Positions 33,628-43,224 are shown, counted from the stretch's first letter. The stretch is DNA of 64,000 bases from Nocardia fusca NBRC 14340 (GCF_001618425.1 NZ_BDCU01000036.1:1-64000), one strand, 5' to 3'. Notes: a model not told the origin generated them from the sequence alone. Translations and numbers: made by a program.

Positions 33628-34563
33628 TTGATTCGCGAATTTTTTCGGCGCCGAGGTGGAATGGCCGGCGCCGTGGTGGCGGCCGCCCTCACCGTGACCA
33701 CCCTGTACGCACCGGCCGCAGCGGCGCCGGTCGAAAACAACCGGCCCGAGGGCAAATCCTTGGTGGTGCTCGGTGATTCGTTCACCGCGAACTATCCGAA
33801 GTTCTTCTCGGCGACCAAGGAGTGCCTGCACGCGCCCACATCGTGGCCGACTCGGCTGAGCGAGCGGATGGGGGTCGCGGGCACGCCGGACTTCGTGGAT
33901 GTGTCCTGCAGTGGCTCCACGATCTCCACGGGGGACGGCTGGTGGCTGGTGCACGAGGTGGCCGAGGCGGCCAAGCAGCAGGCGTTCGGGCCGGAGACCG
34001 AGGTCATCGCTATTCAGACCGGGATGAACGACGTCTGGGCCCGCAACAGTACGGCGACGATGATCACGTCGTTGCAGCCCTGCGTGTTCAACCTTGTCGA
34101 CGGATGCGGGCTGGAGGCGGCCGAACAGGGACGGTTCACCGACTACCGGAACGTCACGGGCAAGGTCTACGCCAACCGCATCCGTGAAGCGGTCACTTAT
34201 ATGCGCTACTACGCGCCGAACGCTCGGATCATGCTGGTCGGTTACCCGGAACTGTTCCCTCCGGCGCAGGAGCATGTGTGCGTGAACGTACTCGGCGCCG
34301 GGCAGGTCGTGCAGCCGAGAGGCCGCGCGGTGACCGAATACCTGGACCGTCTCGATATCGCGCAACGGGACGCCGCAGAGCTGCTGAAACTCGAGTTCGT
34401 CGATATTCGCTCGGTGACCGCGGGCCACGGGCTGTGCGCGGCCGACCCGTGGCTGAACGGTTTCTTCGATCCCGCGGCCGACGTCGCCGGAATGCCGTTC
34501 CATCCCTCGACGCGCGGTGATGAGGTGACCGCGGAGACGGTGTACGAGCGGATCCGCCGGTGA
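33628..34563 (+). CDS. Secreted SGNH/GDSL hydrolase
   Basis: 311 residues from TTG 33628 with GGGAAAG upstream; ATG 33661 also gives a usable signal. Signal: basic IREFFRRRGG then AGAVVAAALTVTTLYAPAAAA. Mature GDSL block VVLGDSFTANYPKFF carries the nucleophile Ser near residue 50; block III TGMNDVWARN and a late DPWLNGFFDP...GMPFHPSTRG supply Asn and Asp/His. Acts outside the membrane on an ester or acyl group. Overlaps the acyltransferase gene by 4 bases (GTGA), which fits opposite steps of glycan or lipid O-acylation. Confidence 0.9.
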   Translation: MIREFFRRRGGMAGAVVAAALTVTTLYAPAAAAPVENNRPEGKSLVVLGDSFTANYPKFFSATKECLHAPTSWPTRLSERMGVAGTPDFVDVSCSGSTISTGDGWWLVHEVAEAAKQQAFGPETEVIAIQTGMNDVWARNSTATMITSLQPCVFNLVDGCGLEAAEQGRFTDYRNVTGKVYANRIREAVTYMRYYAPNARIMLVGYPELFPPAQEHVCVNVLGAGQVVQPRGRAVTEYLDRLDIAQRDAAELLKLEFVDIRSVTAGHGLCAADPWLNGFFDPAADVAGMPFHPSTRGDEVTAETVYERIRR

Positions 34564-35828
34564 GCCTGGCGCCGCCCCGGACCGAGTCCGGATCGGAGTT
34601 CCTCGATGCGGCGGCGGCGCGACCGGCGCTGCCGTCGCTGACGGGGGCACGCTGGTGGGCGGCGTTCGCCGTATTCCTGCTGCACGCCCTGGTGTTCCTG
34701 CCGGTGTATCCGTTCCAGAAATCGGAGTTGTTCCGGCAGATCCATCAGCTGATGCCGATGCAGCTGGGTGCCGCGGGAGTGACCTTCTTCTTCGTCCTGT
34801 CCGGGTTCATCATCTATTGGTCGTTCCGGCCGGGAAGCTCGGTGCCGCGGTTCTACTGGCGCCGGGTGTTGAAAATCTACCCGACCCACCTGGTCGCGGC
34901 CCTCGCGTTCATCCTGGTGGCGAGCGTCCCCCTGACGCGGATGGTGGTCTGGGCGCCGAACCTCGCGCTGATCCACACCTGGGTGCCGAAGTGGACCACG
35001 GTCGGCGGGCTCAATGTGCCGTCCTGGTCGCTGGCTGCGGAAATCCTTTTCTACCTGAGCTTTCCGCTCGCGCTGCCGCTGGTGCGCCGGATCAAGAGCC
35101 ATCACGTGTGGTGGGCGCTGGCGGGGCTGCTGGTGGCGATCCTGTTACTGCACACCGCTTATTACCTGTGGGTGCCCGGGCCCAAAGGGATCGCGAATAC
35201 CTTCGCGCCACGGCTGATACCGGGTGAGGTGTCGCCGTACTTCGAACTGCATGCCGCGCCGATCTGGTTCGAGCAGCCGGATATCCCGGTGGCTCCGTCG
35301 TATTGGCTCAGCTACAACTTCCCGCTCTCGCGGCTGCCCGAGTTCTTCCTCGGGGTGCTCGCGGCACGGCTGGTGCTGGAGGGCCGCTGGCGCAACACCC
35401 GGCTTGTGCCGCCGATGATCGTGCTGATGATCGCCTACGCGGCGACCTGGGTGGTGCCGCCGAACTACAAGATGTCGGCGCTGCTGCTCGCGCCGATGAC
35501 GGCCGTGGTGGCCACGCTGGCCGCGCGCGACCTGGCGGGAATCCGGGGATTCACCGCCTCGCCGCGGATGGTCTGGCTGGGCAATATCTCCTTCGCGTTC
35601 TATCTGATCCAGTTCCCGGTGATGGTGCTGATCACCCGGTTGTTCATCGGCGGAAAGCAGTTCGGGCCGCTGGGCTGGCTGGGATTCGCCGCACTGAGCT
35701 TGGTCGGGTCCACGGTGGTGGCGGCGGCCATCTATCACTGGATCGACGACCCTCTGATGCGCAAATTCTCCGGTCGCCGCACCGCGGCGAAGCAGTCCGG
35801 GTCGACGCCACCAGAGCCCCGGCAGTAG
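34560..35828 (+). CDS. Acyltransferase-3 family membrane protein
   Basis: 422 residues from GTG 34560 in a GTGA overlap. About ten membrane spans; ARWWAAFAVFLLHALVFLPV begins the first with its conserved His, and GVTFFFVLSGFIIYWSF, RFYWRRVLKIYPTHLVAALA (R-Y-P), and PSWSLAAEILFYLSFPLAL (W-S-L-x-x-E) are the family marks. It moves acyl groups across or at the membrane to sugars or lipids. Coupled with the secreted SGNH hydrolase, a known pairing in O-acetylation systems. Confidence 0.9.
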   Translation: MSLAPPRTESGSEFLDAAAARPALPSLTGARWWAAFAVFLLHALVFLPVYPFQKSELFRQIHQLMPMQLGAAGVTFFFVLSGFIIYWSFRPGSSVPRFYWRRVLKIYPTHLVAALAFILVASVPLTRMVVWAPNLALIHTWVPKWTTVGGLNVPSWSLAAEILFYLSFPLALPLVRRIKSHHVWWALAGLLVAILLLHTAYYLWVPGPKGIANTFAPRLIPGEVSPYFELHAAPIWFEQPDIPVAPSYWLSYNFPLSRLPEFFLGVLAARLVLEGRWRNTRLVPPMIVLMIAYAATWVVPPNYKMSALLLAPMTAVVATLAARDLAGIRGFTASPRMVWLGNISFAFYLIQFPVMVLITRLFIGGKQFGPLGWLGFAALSLVGSTVVAAAIYHWIDDPLMRKFSGRRTAAKQSGSTPPEPRQ

Positions 35829-35838
35829 CCGGTTCGGC

Positions 35839-35886
35839 GATCGGGCTCCGCTGCCGGTGAGCGCGGCGACGATCCGGTGGCCCTGA
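35839..35886 (+). repeat. Relic copy of the membrane-peptide 3' end (third copy)
   Basis: GATCGGGCTCCGCTGCCGGT and the following bases match 3461-3509 with one base lost in the CTACCG codons; the end reads PLPVSAATIRWP-stop. It begins ten bases after the acyltransferase stop and stops just before the TmrB-like gene. Confidence 0.6.
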
Positions 35887-35894
35887 CGGTCGAC

Positions 35895-36530
35895 TCACAA
35901 ACGAACACTACGGACTGTGACGGCCATCCGGCGAAGCCTGCCTCGGATCCGGCCATCGGTATCGGGCTTCAGCGTCACGCCGACCATGTCGGCGATTCGA
36001 TCGGCCACCGCCGCCACCGGGGTCGTGTCGGTCCAGATATGGTCGGCGAACTCGGGCCTGTTCAGCTGCTCGAGGCAGAAGTCCAGCCTGTCCACCGCGA
36101 ACTGTTCCGCACGCAGCAGCAGATCACCCTGGCCGACCGCGCGCAGGAGGGGAGCGAAGCCGAGCCCACGATCGCGCAGACGATCCAGAACTGTCTCCCG
36201 GCGGGCCAGTAGCGCGAAATGGCGTACGTCGTGGCCGGATTCGCGCAACCGCCCGACCGTCTCGTCGAAGTATCGGGGGTCGGCGACGGTCATCGGGGCG
36301 ATCACCACACCCTCGTGCTCGCGGAGCACATGGTCCAGTACCTCGAACACGCCCTGCCGCCAGCTCGGATAGTCCTGGAAGTCGGTCCGGAGCGTCGGCG
36401 GCATCATCCGGTGCAGGCCGTATCCCACCATTTCCGGGTCGCACACCACACTGCCGGGAAGCCGGCGGTGCAGCTCGAACGCGGTCTGTGTCTTTCCCCC
36501 GCCGAAGGGACCGTTGATCCAGAGCAGCAT
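35895..36530 (-). CDS. TmrB-like P-loop ATPase/kinase
   Basis: About 211 residues from ATG 36530 (AGGG eight bases before); ATG 36536 and the longer 36569 start are possible. LLWINGPFGGGKTQTAFELH is the P-loop near residues 2-20; CDPEMVGYGLHRM, VVIAPMTVADPRYFDETVGR and LARRETVLDRLRDRG (lid-like Arg) follow. This matches the AAA/zeta-like group that includes the tunicamycin resistance protein TmrB. Resistance itself is not shown by sequence. Cytoplasmic. Confidence 0.8.
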   Translation of the reverse strand: MLLWINGPFGGGKTQTAFELHRRLPGSVVCDPEMVGYGLHRMMPPTLRTDFQDYPSWRQGVFEVLDHVLREHEGVVIAPMTVADPRYFDETVGRLRESGHDVRHFALLARRETVLDRLRDRGLGFAPLLRAVGQGDLLLRAEQFAVDRLDFCLEQLNRPEFADHIWTDTTPVAAVADRIADMVGVTLKPDTDGRIRGRLRRMAVTVRSVRL

Positions 36531-36649
36531 GGCCATAACCCTATCCACAGAAGTCACGACCGAAGCCACTTCGCGGCCTCGCTCCTCGCCGACCGAGGTC
36601 CGTTCGAACGACAGCCCCGGCTCCCGGATTTCCCTCTAGGCTTGCGCCT

Positions 36650-37453
36650 GTGGTGCAGGCAGAGTTCTGGCGCAGCGACGCGCTCCCCTTTCTCGAGAGC
36701 AGGCGCGCCTGCCGCACCGTGTCGTGCTACAAGCCGCACTCCCACGATGCGATGTCGATCGGCGCGGTCGACCAAGGGCGCAGTGTTTTCACCGGCGCAC
36801 CGGGCGGTCCCGTGCAACTCACGGCGAAGAATCTCGTGGTGATCCCCGCCTACCGAGTCCATGCCTGCAACCCCGTCGAAGGCCGGTGGAGCTACCAGAT
36901 GCTCCACGTGGACGAGGCGTGGCTCGCCGGATCTCTACCCGAACTCGGTATGGGAGCCGATCGGCCCGTACGCATCATCGACGAGCCTGCACGATACGCC
37001 GCGTTCTGCCACCTCAACGAGGTGCTGTTCTCCGACGCCGACCCGCGCGAGAAGGAAGAACTGCTCGTCACTGTGCTCGACGAAATACTGAGCGCACCCG
37101 CTCAGATCATCGCCGGCACCAGGGTCGGTGAGTCGGACCTGGCCATCGTCGCCCCAATCCTCGAGCACCTCCGCAGCTCGAACATGCAGGTCTCACTCGG
37201 CGATCTGGTCCTGAACACAGGTCTGAGCCGGTTCCAGTTGGTTCGGCGGTTCCGTGATGTCACGGGGTTGCCTCCCATTGCCTGGCAGATCAACGAGCGC
37301 ATCCTCAGAGCGCGTTCCCGGCTCCGCGAGGGCTGCGGCCTGGCCGAAGTCTCCAACGACCTCGGCTTCGCCGACCAGAGCCACTTTCACCGGATCTTCA
37401 CATCGCGCACCGGGGTCACGCCCGGCGAGTACCGCGCCGGCGCCCGCCACTGA
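36650..37453 (+). CDS. AraC-family regulator
   Basis: 267 residues from GTG 36650. N-terminal cupin-type sensor (CRTVSCYKPHSHDAMSIGAV, VVIPAYRVHACNPVEG) with a His-rich pocket, C-terminal pair of HTHs: VSLGDLVLNTGLSRFQLVRR and GLAEVSNDLGFADQSHFHRI, ending GVTPGEYRAGAR. Length and layout are normal. It lies 94 bases upstream of a LysE exporter on the same strand, the classic AraC + LysE pair, so it probably senses an amino acid or its analogue and induces export. Confidence 0.9.
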   Translation: MVQAEFWRSDALPFLESRRACRTVSCYKPHSHDAMSIGAVDQGRSVFTGAPGGPVQLTAKNLVVIPAYRVHACNPVEGRWSYQMLHVDEAWLAGSLPELGMGADRPVRIIDEPARYAAFCHLNEVLFSDADPREKEELLVTVLDEILSAPAQIIAGTRVGESDLAIVAPILEHLRSSNMQVSLGDLVLNTGLSRFQLVRRFRDVTGLPPIAWQINERILRARSRLREGCGLAEVSNDLGFADQSHFHRIFTSRTGVTPGEYRAGARH

Positions 37454-37547
37454 AACGGACACACCGGCCCTGCAATTTCGTTCAAGACACTTCTGCGGCG
37501 ACATCGGCACAGTGACTCGGTCCGTACCCGTCGAGCACAGAGGAAGA

Positions 37548-38174
37548 ATGAATCAATTCGCTGCTGTGGCCGGTGCCCACTTCCTTGCCCTGTTGTCCCC
37601 GGGCCCCGACTTTTTCCTCATCGCACACTCGTCGATGACCACCGGATGGCGTCGCGCGACAGGTGCGTGTGCGGGCATCGCGGCCGCGAACGCCGTCTTC
37701 ATCGCTACCGCGTTCGCGGGCCTGTCGATCCTGCGGCCCGACGCCATCGCATTCACCGCTGTCCAGATCGCGGGCGCCGGATTCCTCGTCTACCTCGGCA
37801 TACGCTTCCTGCGCTCGGCCGGCGCCACCTCGATTGCGCTGGCACCGGGCGACGAAACCGTGCGCACCGCCGGGGGCTGGTGGAAACTTGCCGCGACGGG
37901 GTTCGCCTCGGCCGCCCTCAACCCCAAGAACGCACTCTTCTACGCAGGTCTCGCCGCCGTTCTCACCGTCGGCACCAGCAGGGGACAGCTCGTCGCCTAC
38001 GGCATGTGGATGTTCGGTGTCGTGCTGATCTGGGACCTGCTCATTTCTGTTCTCATAGGCAACCGCGTCGTCCTGACCAGATTCGCTCGAGCGCTTCCGA
38101 CGCTCGAACGCGCATCCGGAGTGGCGCTGATCGTGCTGGGTCTCGGCGTTCTCCTGATGGCGGCGTTCCGCTGA
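37548..38174 (+). CDS. LysE/RhtB-family amino-acid exporter
   Basis: 208 residues from ATG 37548 after AGGAAG. Six hydrophobic spans; GAHFLALLSPGPDFFLIAHS near residue 9 carries the P-G-P signature, and AALNPKNALFYAGLAAV near 115 the conserved N-P-K. Exports amino acids or related metabolites across the cytoplasmic membrane. Next to AraC 36650. Confidence 0.9.
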   Translation: MNQFAAVAGAHFLALLSPGPDFFLIAHSSMTTGWRRATGACAGIAAANAVFIATAFAGLSILRPDAIAFTAVQIAGAGFLVYLGIRFLRSAGATSIALAPGDETVRTAGGWWKLAATGFASAALNPKNALFYAGLAAVLTVGTSRGQLVAYGMWMFGVVLIWDLLISVLIGNRVVLTRFARALPTLERASGVALIVLGLGVLLMAAFR

Positions 38175-38222
38175 CAATCGCCGGCAGGGGCCGGGTAGGC
38201 GGACGCACCCGCGTCGACGGGC

Positions 38223-39428
38223 TCAGGCAGCAACGCCGGATCGGGCAGCCACGGCCCCGCCGGGCGCCGTGACCAGGGCGGCCGCGGCCGCCACCCCCGC
38301 CGAGACGCAGAGCAGCACGGATGATCCGACGCCGTCGAGGATGACGCCGCCGAGGAAGGATCCGAGCGCGATACTGCCGGTGAAGGCACCGACGAAAAGA
38401 CCGGTGACGGCCTCGCGCCGTTCGGGCACGGCCTGGACGGCCCAGATCTGGCTGCAGACCGAGACTCCCCCGTAGGAGAACCCCCACAGCACCAGTACCA
38501 CCGCGGCGCTGATCGGGGCCGTACCCACCAGCGGCAGCGCCAGCAGGGCGGCGGTGATGCCGGTCGCCAGAACGAGCACTGTCGACCGAACGCGGCGCGT
38601 GGCAGCCGCACCCGCGGCGAAGTTCGCGACGATCCCGCAGAGTCCGTAGACGAGGAGCAGCAGCGAGATACCGGCACCGTGGATGCCTGACAATTCCTCC
38701 AGCACGGGCCGCACGTAGGTGTAAGCGGCGAAATGAGCGGTAACCAGGAGGGTCACCGCGATCAGTCCACGGCGCACCGCCGGAATCGCCAGAAGAGAAC
38801 CGGAATGCTCACCCGATCCAGCGTCCTGCCTCGGTGGTAGTGCGGGCAGGAGCGCGGCGAGCCCCGCGGCGAGCACGAGAGCTGCCAGCGCGAGTAGGCC
38901 GAAAGCGCTGCGCCACCCAGCGATATCACCGAGGAAGGTACCGAAGGGAACACCCACAACCGACGCTACCGCTACGCCGCTGACGACCGTCGATACCGCC
39001 GGTCCCGCCCGGGAAGCATCGACCAGCCGGGTGGCGAGCGCCGCCGCGAGCGCCCACACCGTCGCCATGGCGAATCCGACGACCACGCGGCCGAGCGCGA
39101 GCACGGCGAACCCCTGGGCGATCGCGGTGATCAGATTTCCGGCGGCGAGCACGAGCGCGGCCGCCACCAGGACGTGGCGCCGATCCGCGCCGCCGATCGT
39201 CCGAGAGACGAAAGGAGCGGCCAGTGCGGCCACGACCCCGGTGACGGCCAGACTGAACCCGGCTGTTCCCGGCGTGATGCCCAGCCCTTCGGACATCGGT
39301 GTCAGCACCCCGACCGGCAGCATCTCCGAGGTGACAACGAGAAATGTGGACAGGGCCAGGACAGCGATCGAGGACCAGCGGCCACCGGGTTCGGCCGCGG
39401 GTGCTGGTGATTCACGCACAGTGGACAT
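38223..39428 (-). CDS. MFS transporter (DHA1 / sugar-efflux-like)
   Basis: 401 residues from ATG 39428. Twelve hydrophobic helices; motif A-like GGADRRHVLVAAALVLA in loop 2-3, FLVVTSEMLPVGVLTPMSEG near residue 25, GRVVVGFAMATVWALAAALA (motif B), and GVAVASVVGVPFGTFLGDIAGWR (motif C). Typical of the AraJ/Cmr-type efflux group driven by proton exchange. Divergent from LysR 39525, its likely regulator. Confidence 0.9.
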   Translation of the reverse strand: MSTVRESPAPAAEPGGRWSSIAVLALSTFLVVTSEMLPVGVLTPMSEGLGITPGTAGFSLAVTGVVAALAAPFVSRTIGGADRRHVLVAAALVLAAGNLITAIAQGFAVLALGRVVVGFAMATVWALAAALATRLVDASRAGPAVSTVVSGVAVASVVGVPFGTFLGDIAGWRSAFGLLALAALVLAAGLAALLPALPPRQDAGSGEHSGSLLAIPAVRRGLIAVTLLVTAHFAAYTYVRPVLEELSGIHGAGISLLLLVYGLCGIVANFAAGAAATRRVRSTVLVLATGITAALLALPLVGTAPISAAVVLVLWGFSYGGVSVCSQIWAVQAVPERREAVTGLFVGAFTGSIALGSFLGGVILDGVGSSVLLCVSAGVAAAAALVTAPGGAVAARSGVAA

Positions 39429-39524
39429 GAATCCAGTCAAGGATGCCCGGTGGGTCGGAACAACAGTGATCAGCTCATTGTTCGATCAGCTGAACTCATC
39501 GATCGCCGCGACGGAGGGAGCGGG

Positions 39525-40442
39525 ATGCCGGACCTTCCCGCCCGCGAGCTGGAATGTCTGCTCGTACTGGCCGAGGAACTGCACTTCGGCCGGACAGCAC
39601 AGCGGCTGCGGGTATCCCAGAGCCGGGTCAGCCAGCTCGTCGCCGCCCTGGAACGCAAGATCGGGACACAGCTCGTGGAACGCACCAGCCGCCGGGTGGC
39701 GCTCACCGAGAGCGGGGCGGAGTTCGTAGACCGGGTGCGGCCCGCTTATACCCGGCTGATCGAGCTGGTCGACGGCGCTCGGCAGGAGGCCGGGCGAGCC
39801 GCGCCCATCCGGATCGGTTTCCAGGGCCTTGCCTACGAGACGATCACCTGGACACTGGCCCGATTCACTCAGGAGAACCCGGGCGTGGCTCTGTCGCTCC
39901 GGGAGCTACCGCTCGGTGACCCGTTCGGTGCGCTACTGGCCGGGGATATCGATGCCGCCGTCGCGTTGCTCCCGGTTCGGGAGCCGGGGCTCTCGGTCGG
40001 GTTCGCATTCCCACCTGCGCCGCGGATGCTGGCCGTGAGCCACGGTCATCCGCTGGCACGAACGGAGCATATCGATGCCGAAGCGCTGGCGGACGTGGAC
40101 CTCGTATCGGTGGACGGGCCCGCGCCGTGGTATTGGCGGGATGTGCACTTCCCGCGCTTCACGCCGCTCGGGAAAAAGATTGCCGGTACGGCCCGCGTGG
40201 CGACCCTCCAGGAGGGGATGACTCTGGCCGCGACCGGTCGGTACGCGATGTTGACCTGTCGTCCCGTGGCCGAGCGCAACCAGCGCGCCGACCTGCGCTA
40301 TGTGCGCGTCACCGGATTCGACGAGGAGTCCAGAATGGCGCTGATCTGGCGTTCCGCGCGGCGCCCCGCGCAATTGACGAAGCTGGCGGCATTACTGGGC
40401 GCACTCCCCGATATCGCGGAACCGACGTGGCAGCGCATCTGA
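39525..40442 (+). CDS. LysR-family regulator
   Basis: 305 residues from ATG 39525 after GGAGGGAGCGGG. N-terminal winged HTH: LECLLVLAEELHFGRTAQRL, SQSRVSQLVAALERKIGTQL, FVERTSRRVALTESG-type pattern. The effector domain begins PIRIGFQGLAYETITW and has the usual PBP-like alternation. Divergent from MFS 38223, so it most likely controls that exporter. The effector is unknown. Confidence 0.9.
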   Translation: MPDLPARELECLLVLAEELHFGRTAQRLRVSQSRVSQLVAALERKIGTQLVERTSRRVALTESGAEFVDRVRPAYTRLIELVDGARQEAGRAAPIRIGFQGLAYETITWTLARFTQENPGVALSLRELPLGDPFGALLAGDIDAAVALLPVREPGLSVGFAFPPAPRMLAVSHGHPLARTEHIDAEALADVDLVSVDGPAPWYWRDVHFPRFTPLGKKIAGTARVATLQEGMTLAATGRYAMLTCRPVAERNQRADLRYVRVTGFDEESRMALIWRSARRPAQLTKLAALLGALPDIAEPTWQRI

Positions 40443-40470
40443 CAACGCGCCGGGGCCGTCCGGAACTCTG

Positions 40471-41583
40471 TCATGGCTCGTACGAGGCCTGGCCGGCGAG
40501 GAACTCCTCGATATCGGCGGCTATCCGTTCCGGTTGTTCGCCGTTGATCGCGTGGGATGCGCCGGGATAGACCTTCACCGTGCCGTGGCGCAGGTTCTCC
40601 CGGGCGGTCCGGGCGGCAGCACCGCTGTCGTGCATCGGCGAGTCGCCGGCGATAATCGCCAGCACCGGCATCTCCAAGGCTCGAAGCCGCTCCGGGCCGA
40701 TCAGATTCGGTGTCGGTAGTTTCATTGTGTACGAGGACATTCCGGCCTCGATCATCCGGGCGACGGGGACGTCCTCGACCGGGGCGCCACCGGCGCTCCA
40801 GCTGTTGAAATCGTCCCGCCACGACTTCGGGAACCAGCTGACGCTCGCCGAAAGCGACCGCACCAGCAACTCTGTGGAGAGGCCGGCGAATGTCTGCACC
40901 GGCTCGACCAGGATCAGGCTCGCGACCTTTTCGGGTTCGTGGATGGCGAGGTTGGCCGCGGTCCAGCCGCCGATCGAGAGTCCGAGCAGGTGGAACCCCG
41001 GTTCGGGCAACGCGAGCAGGACTTCGTGCAGCCAGCGGGCTTGATCGGCGTGGGTTTCGATCGGACGGTCCTGCACGCTCATTCCGGGTTCACCCAGCAG
41101 GTCCAGCGCGTACACCGCACGCTGAGCGAGCAGGCCCGGCATATTGTCGGCGAATACGGGTGCGCCCGATCGTGTGCCGGGAAGCAGTAGGAACGGTTTC
41201 CGCTCGCCGGTCCCCTCCGGGCCGGCGTATCGGTACACCCGCACGATCCCGTAGCCGGTCCGCACGTCGAGGACGCGCTCCGGTTCGGGCATCTCCCGCA
41301 TCGCCTCGTGGTACGCCCCCAGGTAGCGGGCCTTGTCGCCGGCCGAGTCGAAATGGCCCACCGGCGCGGTGTCCCGCAGGATGAGCCAGGCCAGAATCGC
41401 CGCGGCGACGATGAGGGCGACGACCAGCAGTGCTCTGCGGAACCGCGACCGTGGTCGGCCGGTCGACCGGGCTCCCTCGTCACCGGCTGCTCCGGCAGTG
41501 GGTTCCGCGCCACGGCCGGGTTCGTCTTCGGCACGCCCATCGGAGGCGTCCGCGGTCATTTCTGCTGTGCGACGAGTAGACAT
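40471..41583 (-). CDS. Membrane-anchored alpha/beta hydrolase
   Basis: 370 residues from ATG 41583. A charged cytoplasmic lead, then one helix (RRALLVVALIVAAAILAWLI) near residues 49-68, then an extracytoplasmic hydrolase: RKPFLLLPGTRSGAPVF, nucleophile elbow LLGLSIGGWTAAN near 190, IIAGDSPMHDSGA, and GASHAINGEQPE with the His. The ATG lies within the end of merR 41556 (28-base overlap), so it is translated with that gene. Substrate unknown. Confidence 0.85.
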   Translation of the reverse strand: MSTRRTAEMTADASDGRAEDEPGRGAEPTAGAAGDEGARSTGRPRSRFRRALLVVALIVAAAILAWLILRDTAPVGHFDSAGDKARYLGAYHEAMREMPEPERVLDVRTGYGIVRVYRYAGPEGTGERKPFLLLPGTRSGAPVFADNMPGLLAQRAVYALDLLGEPGMSVQDRPIETHADQARWLHEVLLALPEPGFHLLGLSIGGWTAANLAIHEPEKVASLILVEPVQTFAGLSTELLVRSLSASVSWFPKSWRDDFNSWSAGGAPVEDVPVARMIEAGMSSYTMKLPTPNLIGPERLRALEMPVLAIIAGDSPMHDSGAAARTARENLRHGTVKVYPGASHAINGEQPERIAADIEEFLAGQASYEP

Positions 41584-42314
41584 CGGTCGAGGAAATCCTT
41601 TGTTTTCTGATGCAGCACACGGTCTTCCGGTGGCCAGCTGTGATCGGACCGTTCCATCGCGCGGTACAGTTCGCCGGTTCCGGCGGGCTGATCCCGGAGC
41701 GCGTACTCCGTGGTCGCCTGCCATTCCCGGCCGAGGCGACGACCCGAGCGCGAATCGGCCGGCACCTCGTTTTCCACGAGCAGTAGTGCCTGGACGGCAT
41801 GCGCCTTCCAGTTGAAGTAGGTGGTGATCACCCGCTCCACATCGATCTCGAGACCGGCAGGTGCACGCGCGCCCGGATTTTCCACACCGGGGTGGCGCAG
41901 CAGGGTGCGGTCGAGGCTCATGGTGGCGGCCACGACCCCGGCCGGCACCCGGGCGCCCGGATGTTCCCGCAATATCTGCGTCACCGCGGCCAGCACGGTC
42001 CGCTGACATCGCAACCGCAGCTCCGCGATCTCGAGCAGCCGGACCTGTTCGCTGTAGGTCTCGACCAGCGGCCGGCCGGCCTGCCGATCGAGCGCCGCGC
42101 CGACCTCGTCGAGCCGCAACCCCGCACTGGTCAGCAGCTGGATCCGGCGAAGGCGATCCAGGTGCTCCGGGCGGTAGCGCCGGCGTCCGCTGTCGTCCCG
42201 CTCCGCGACCAACAGCCCGATCCGGTCGTAGTACTGCAGCGTGCGCACGGTGGTCTCGCACCGGCGCGCGACGTCACCCACGGCGATCCATTCCGATGCG
42301 TCCCGAGCAGGCAT
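41556..42314 (-). CDS. MerR-family regulator (TipAS/HTH plus long sensor)
   Basis: 252 residues. Winged HTH: WIAVGDVARRCETTVRTLQY, YDRIGLLVAERDDSGRRRYR, residues 9-50. A dimerisation helix (RLLEIAELRLRCQRTVLAAV) and a C-terminal domain with YFNWKAHAVQALLLVENE and REWQATTEYALRDQPAGTGE follow, as in MerR proteins with TipAS-like drug-binding tails. It overlaps the downstream hydrolase gene, so the pair is one operon. A palindrome stands upstream of its start. Confidence 0.85.
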   Translation of the reverse strand: MPARDASEWIAVGDVARRCETTVRTLQYYDRIGLLVAERDDSGRRRYRPEHLDRLRRIQLLTSAGLRLDEVGAALDRQAGRPLVETYSEQVRLLEIAELRLRCQRTVLAAVTQILREHPGARVPAGVVAATMSLDRTLLRHPGVENPGARAPAGLEIDVERVITTYFNWKAHAVQALLLVENEVPADSRSGRRLGREWQATTEYALRDQPAGTGELYRAMERSDHSWPPEDRVLHQKTKDFLDRCLLVAQQK

Positions 42315-42332
42315 GACAGCGAGCCTGACATA

Positions 42333-42345
42333 TGACGTTACGTCA
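42333..42345. promoter_or_regulatory. Palindrome upstream of merR 41556
   Basis: TGACGT-T-ACGTCA at 42333-42345, 6+1+6 and perfect, 19 bases before the ATG at 42314. Probable autoregulatory MerR site; the flanking -35/-10 spacing is not clear enough to call. Confidence 0.55.
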
Positions 42346-42436
42346 CCTGCAAGACCCGGTCGGCGTCCTTCCTCGGTGCCCCGGCGGTTTCCGCGGGGGC
42401 CGGTCTATCGACCGCCCGAGATCACGAATGGTGCGG

Positions 42437-42970
42437 TCAGGGGACGAATACTTCGGCCGTTGCCGGAACGCTCGGACGGTCGGTGCGCACGGTGAGCGCG
42501 ACCCGCCCCGGGCCCGAGTCCACGTGCACATAGAACGGCCGGGAACTCGTGTTGCCGGCGGGGATGAACTGGCTCACCGAGCCGCTCCGGCCGGTGTCGA
42601 GGTTGCGCCAGTCGACGATCGCTGTGACGTCACACGCCAGGATGGCCGGTGCCCAATTGCCCAGTGGGGAGAAGCCCTGCGTGATCCGCAGTTCTATGGA
42701 ATGTGCAGTGCCCGGAAAGACGTGGTACCGGTCCAGGGGGCCGTCGTAGGCGACTCCGGCGGCACTCAGCATACCGACACAGATACCGTTGCCCACCGTC
42801 CATGCCGGGGCCGTGCGGACCTCTGTCATGGCGCATGTGCGTGGACCGACATTCGACACCCCGAGCTGGCAGGGATCGGCCGCGGCGGCGACGCCCGGCG
42901 CTGTCACGGCCATCGCCGCACCGACGAGTCCGGTAGCTGCTGTCGTGGCCAATTTCCGTGCGATCGTCAT
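42437..42970 (-). CDS. Secreted protein of unknown function
   Basis: 177 residues from ATG 42970. Signal MTIARKLATTAATGLVGAAM and cleavage near APGVAAAADP. Mature part has conserved-looking CQLGVSNVGPRTCAMTEV (two Cys) and beta-rich repeats ending GRVALTVRTDRPSVPATAEV. It may be an immunoglobulin-like exported protein. Single-gene unit. Confidence 0.75.
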   Translation of the reverse strand: MTIARKLATTAATGLVGAAMAVTAPGVAAAADPCQLGVSNVGPRTCAMTEVRTAPAWTVGNGICVGMLSAAGVAYDGPLDRYHVFPGTAHSIELRITQGFSPLGNWAPAILACDVTAIVDWRNLDTGRSGSVSQFIPAGNTSSRPFYVHVDSGPGRVALTVRTDRPSVPATAEVFVP

Positions 42971-43224
42971 GCATTGATGATCGTGCATCGCCTCGTATTC
43001 ATTACGTTTCGCACCGTCACCGGCGGGTCGGTCCGCGCGCACTTATGGCTCGCCGGCCCCGGATCGTAACGGCACTCCCCCCCGATCTGGTGGAAGTCGC
43101 CGGCGCGGTGCTGTCTCCGGGCGGCCGTGGAGACCGAATCGAGCCTGCTGTTCCCGCTGGTTACGCCGTAGAATTACGATATCGAACCGCGCATCGGACC
43201 GGCCACCGGAAGGCAGGTGCACCA

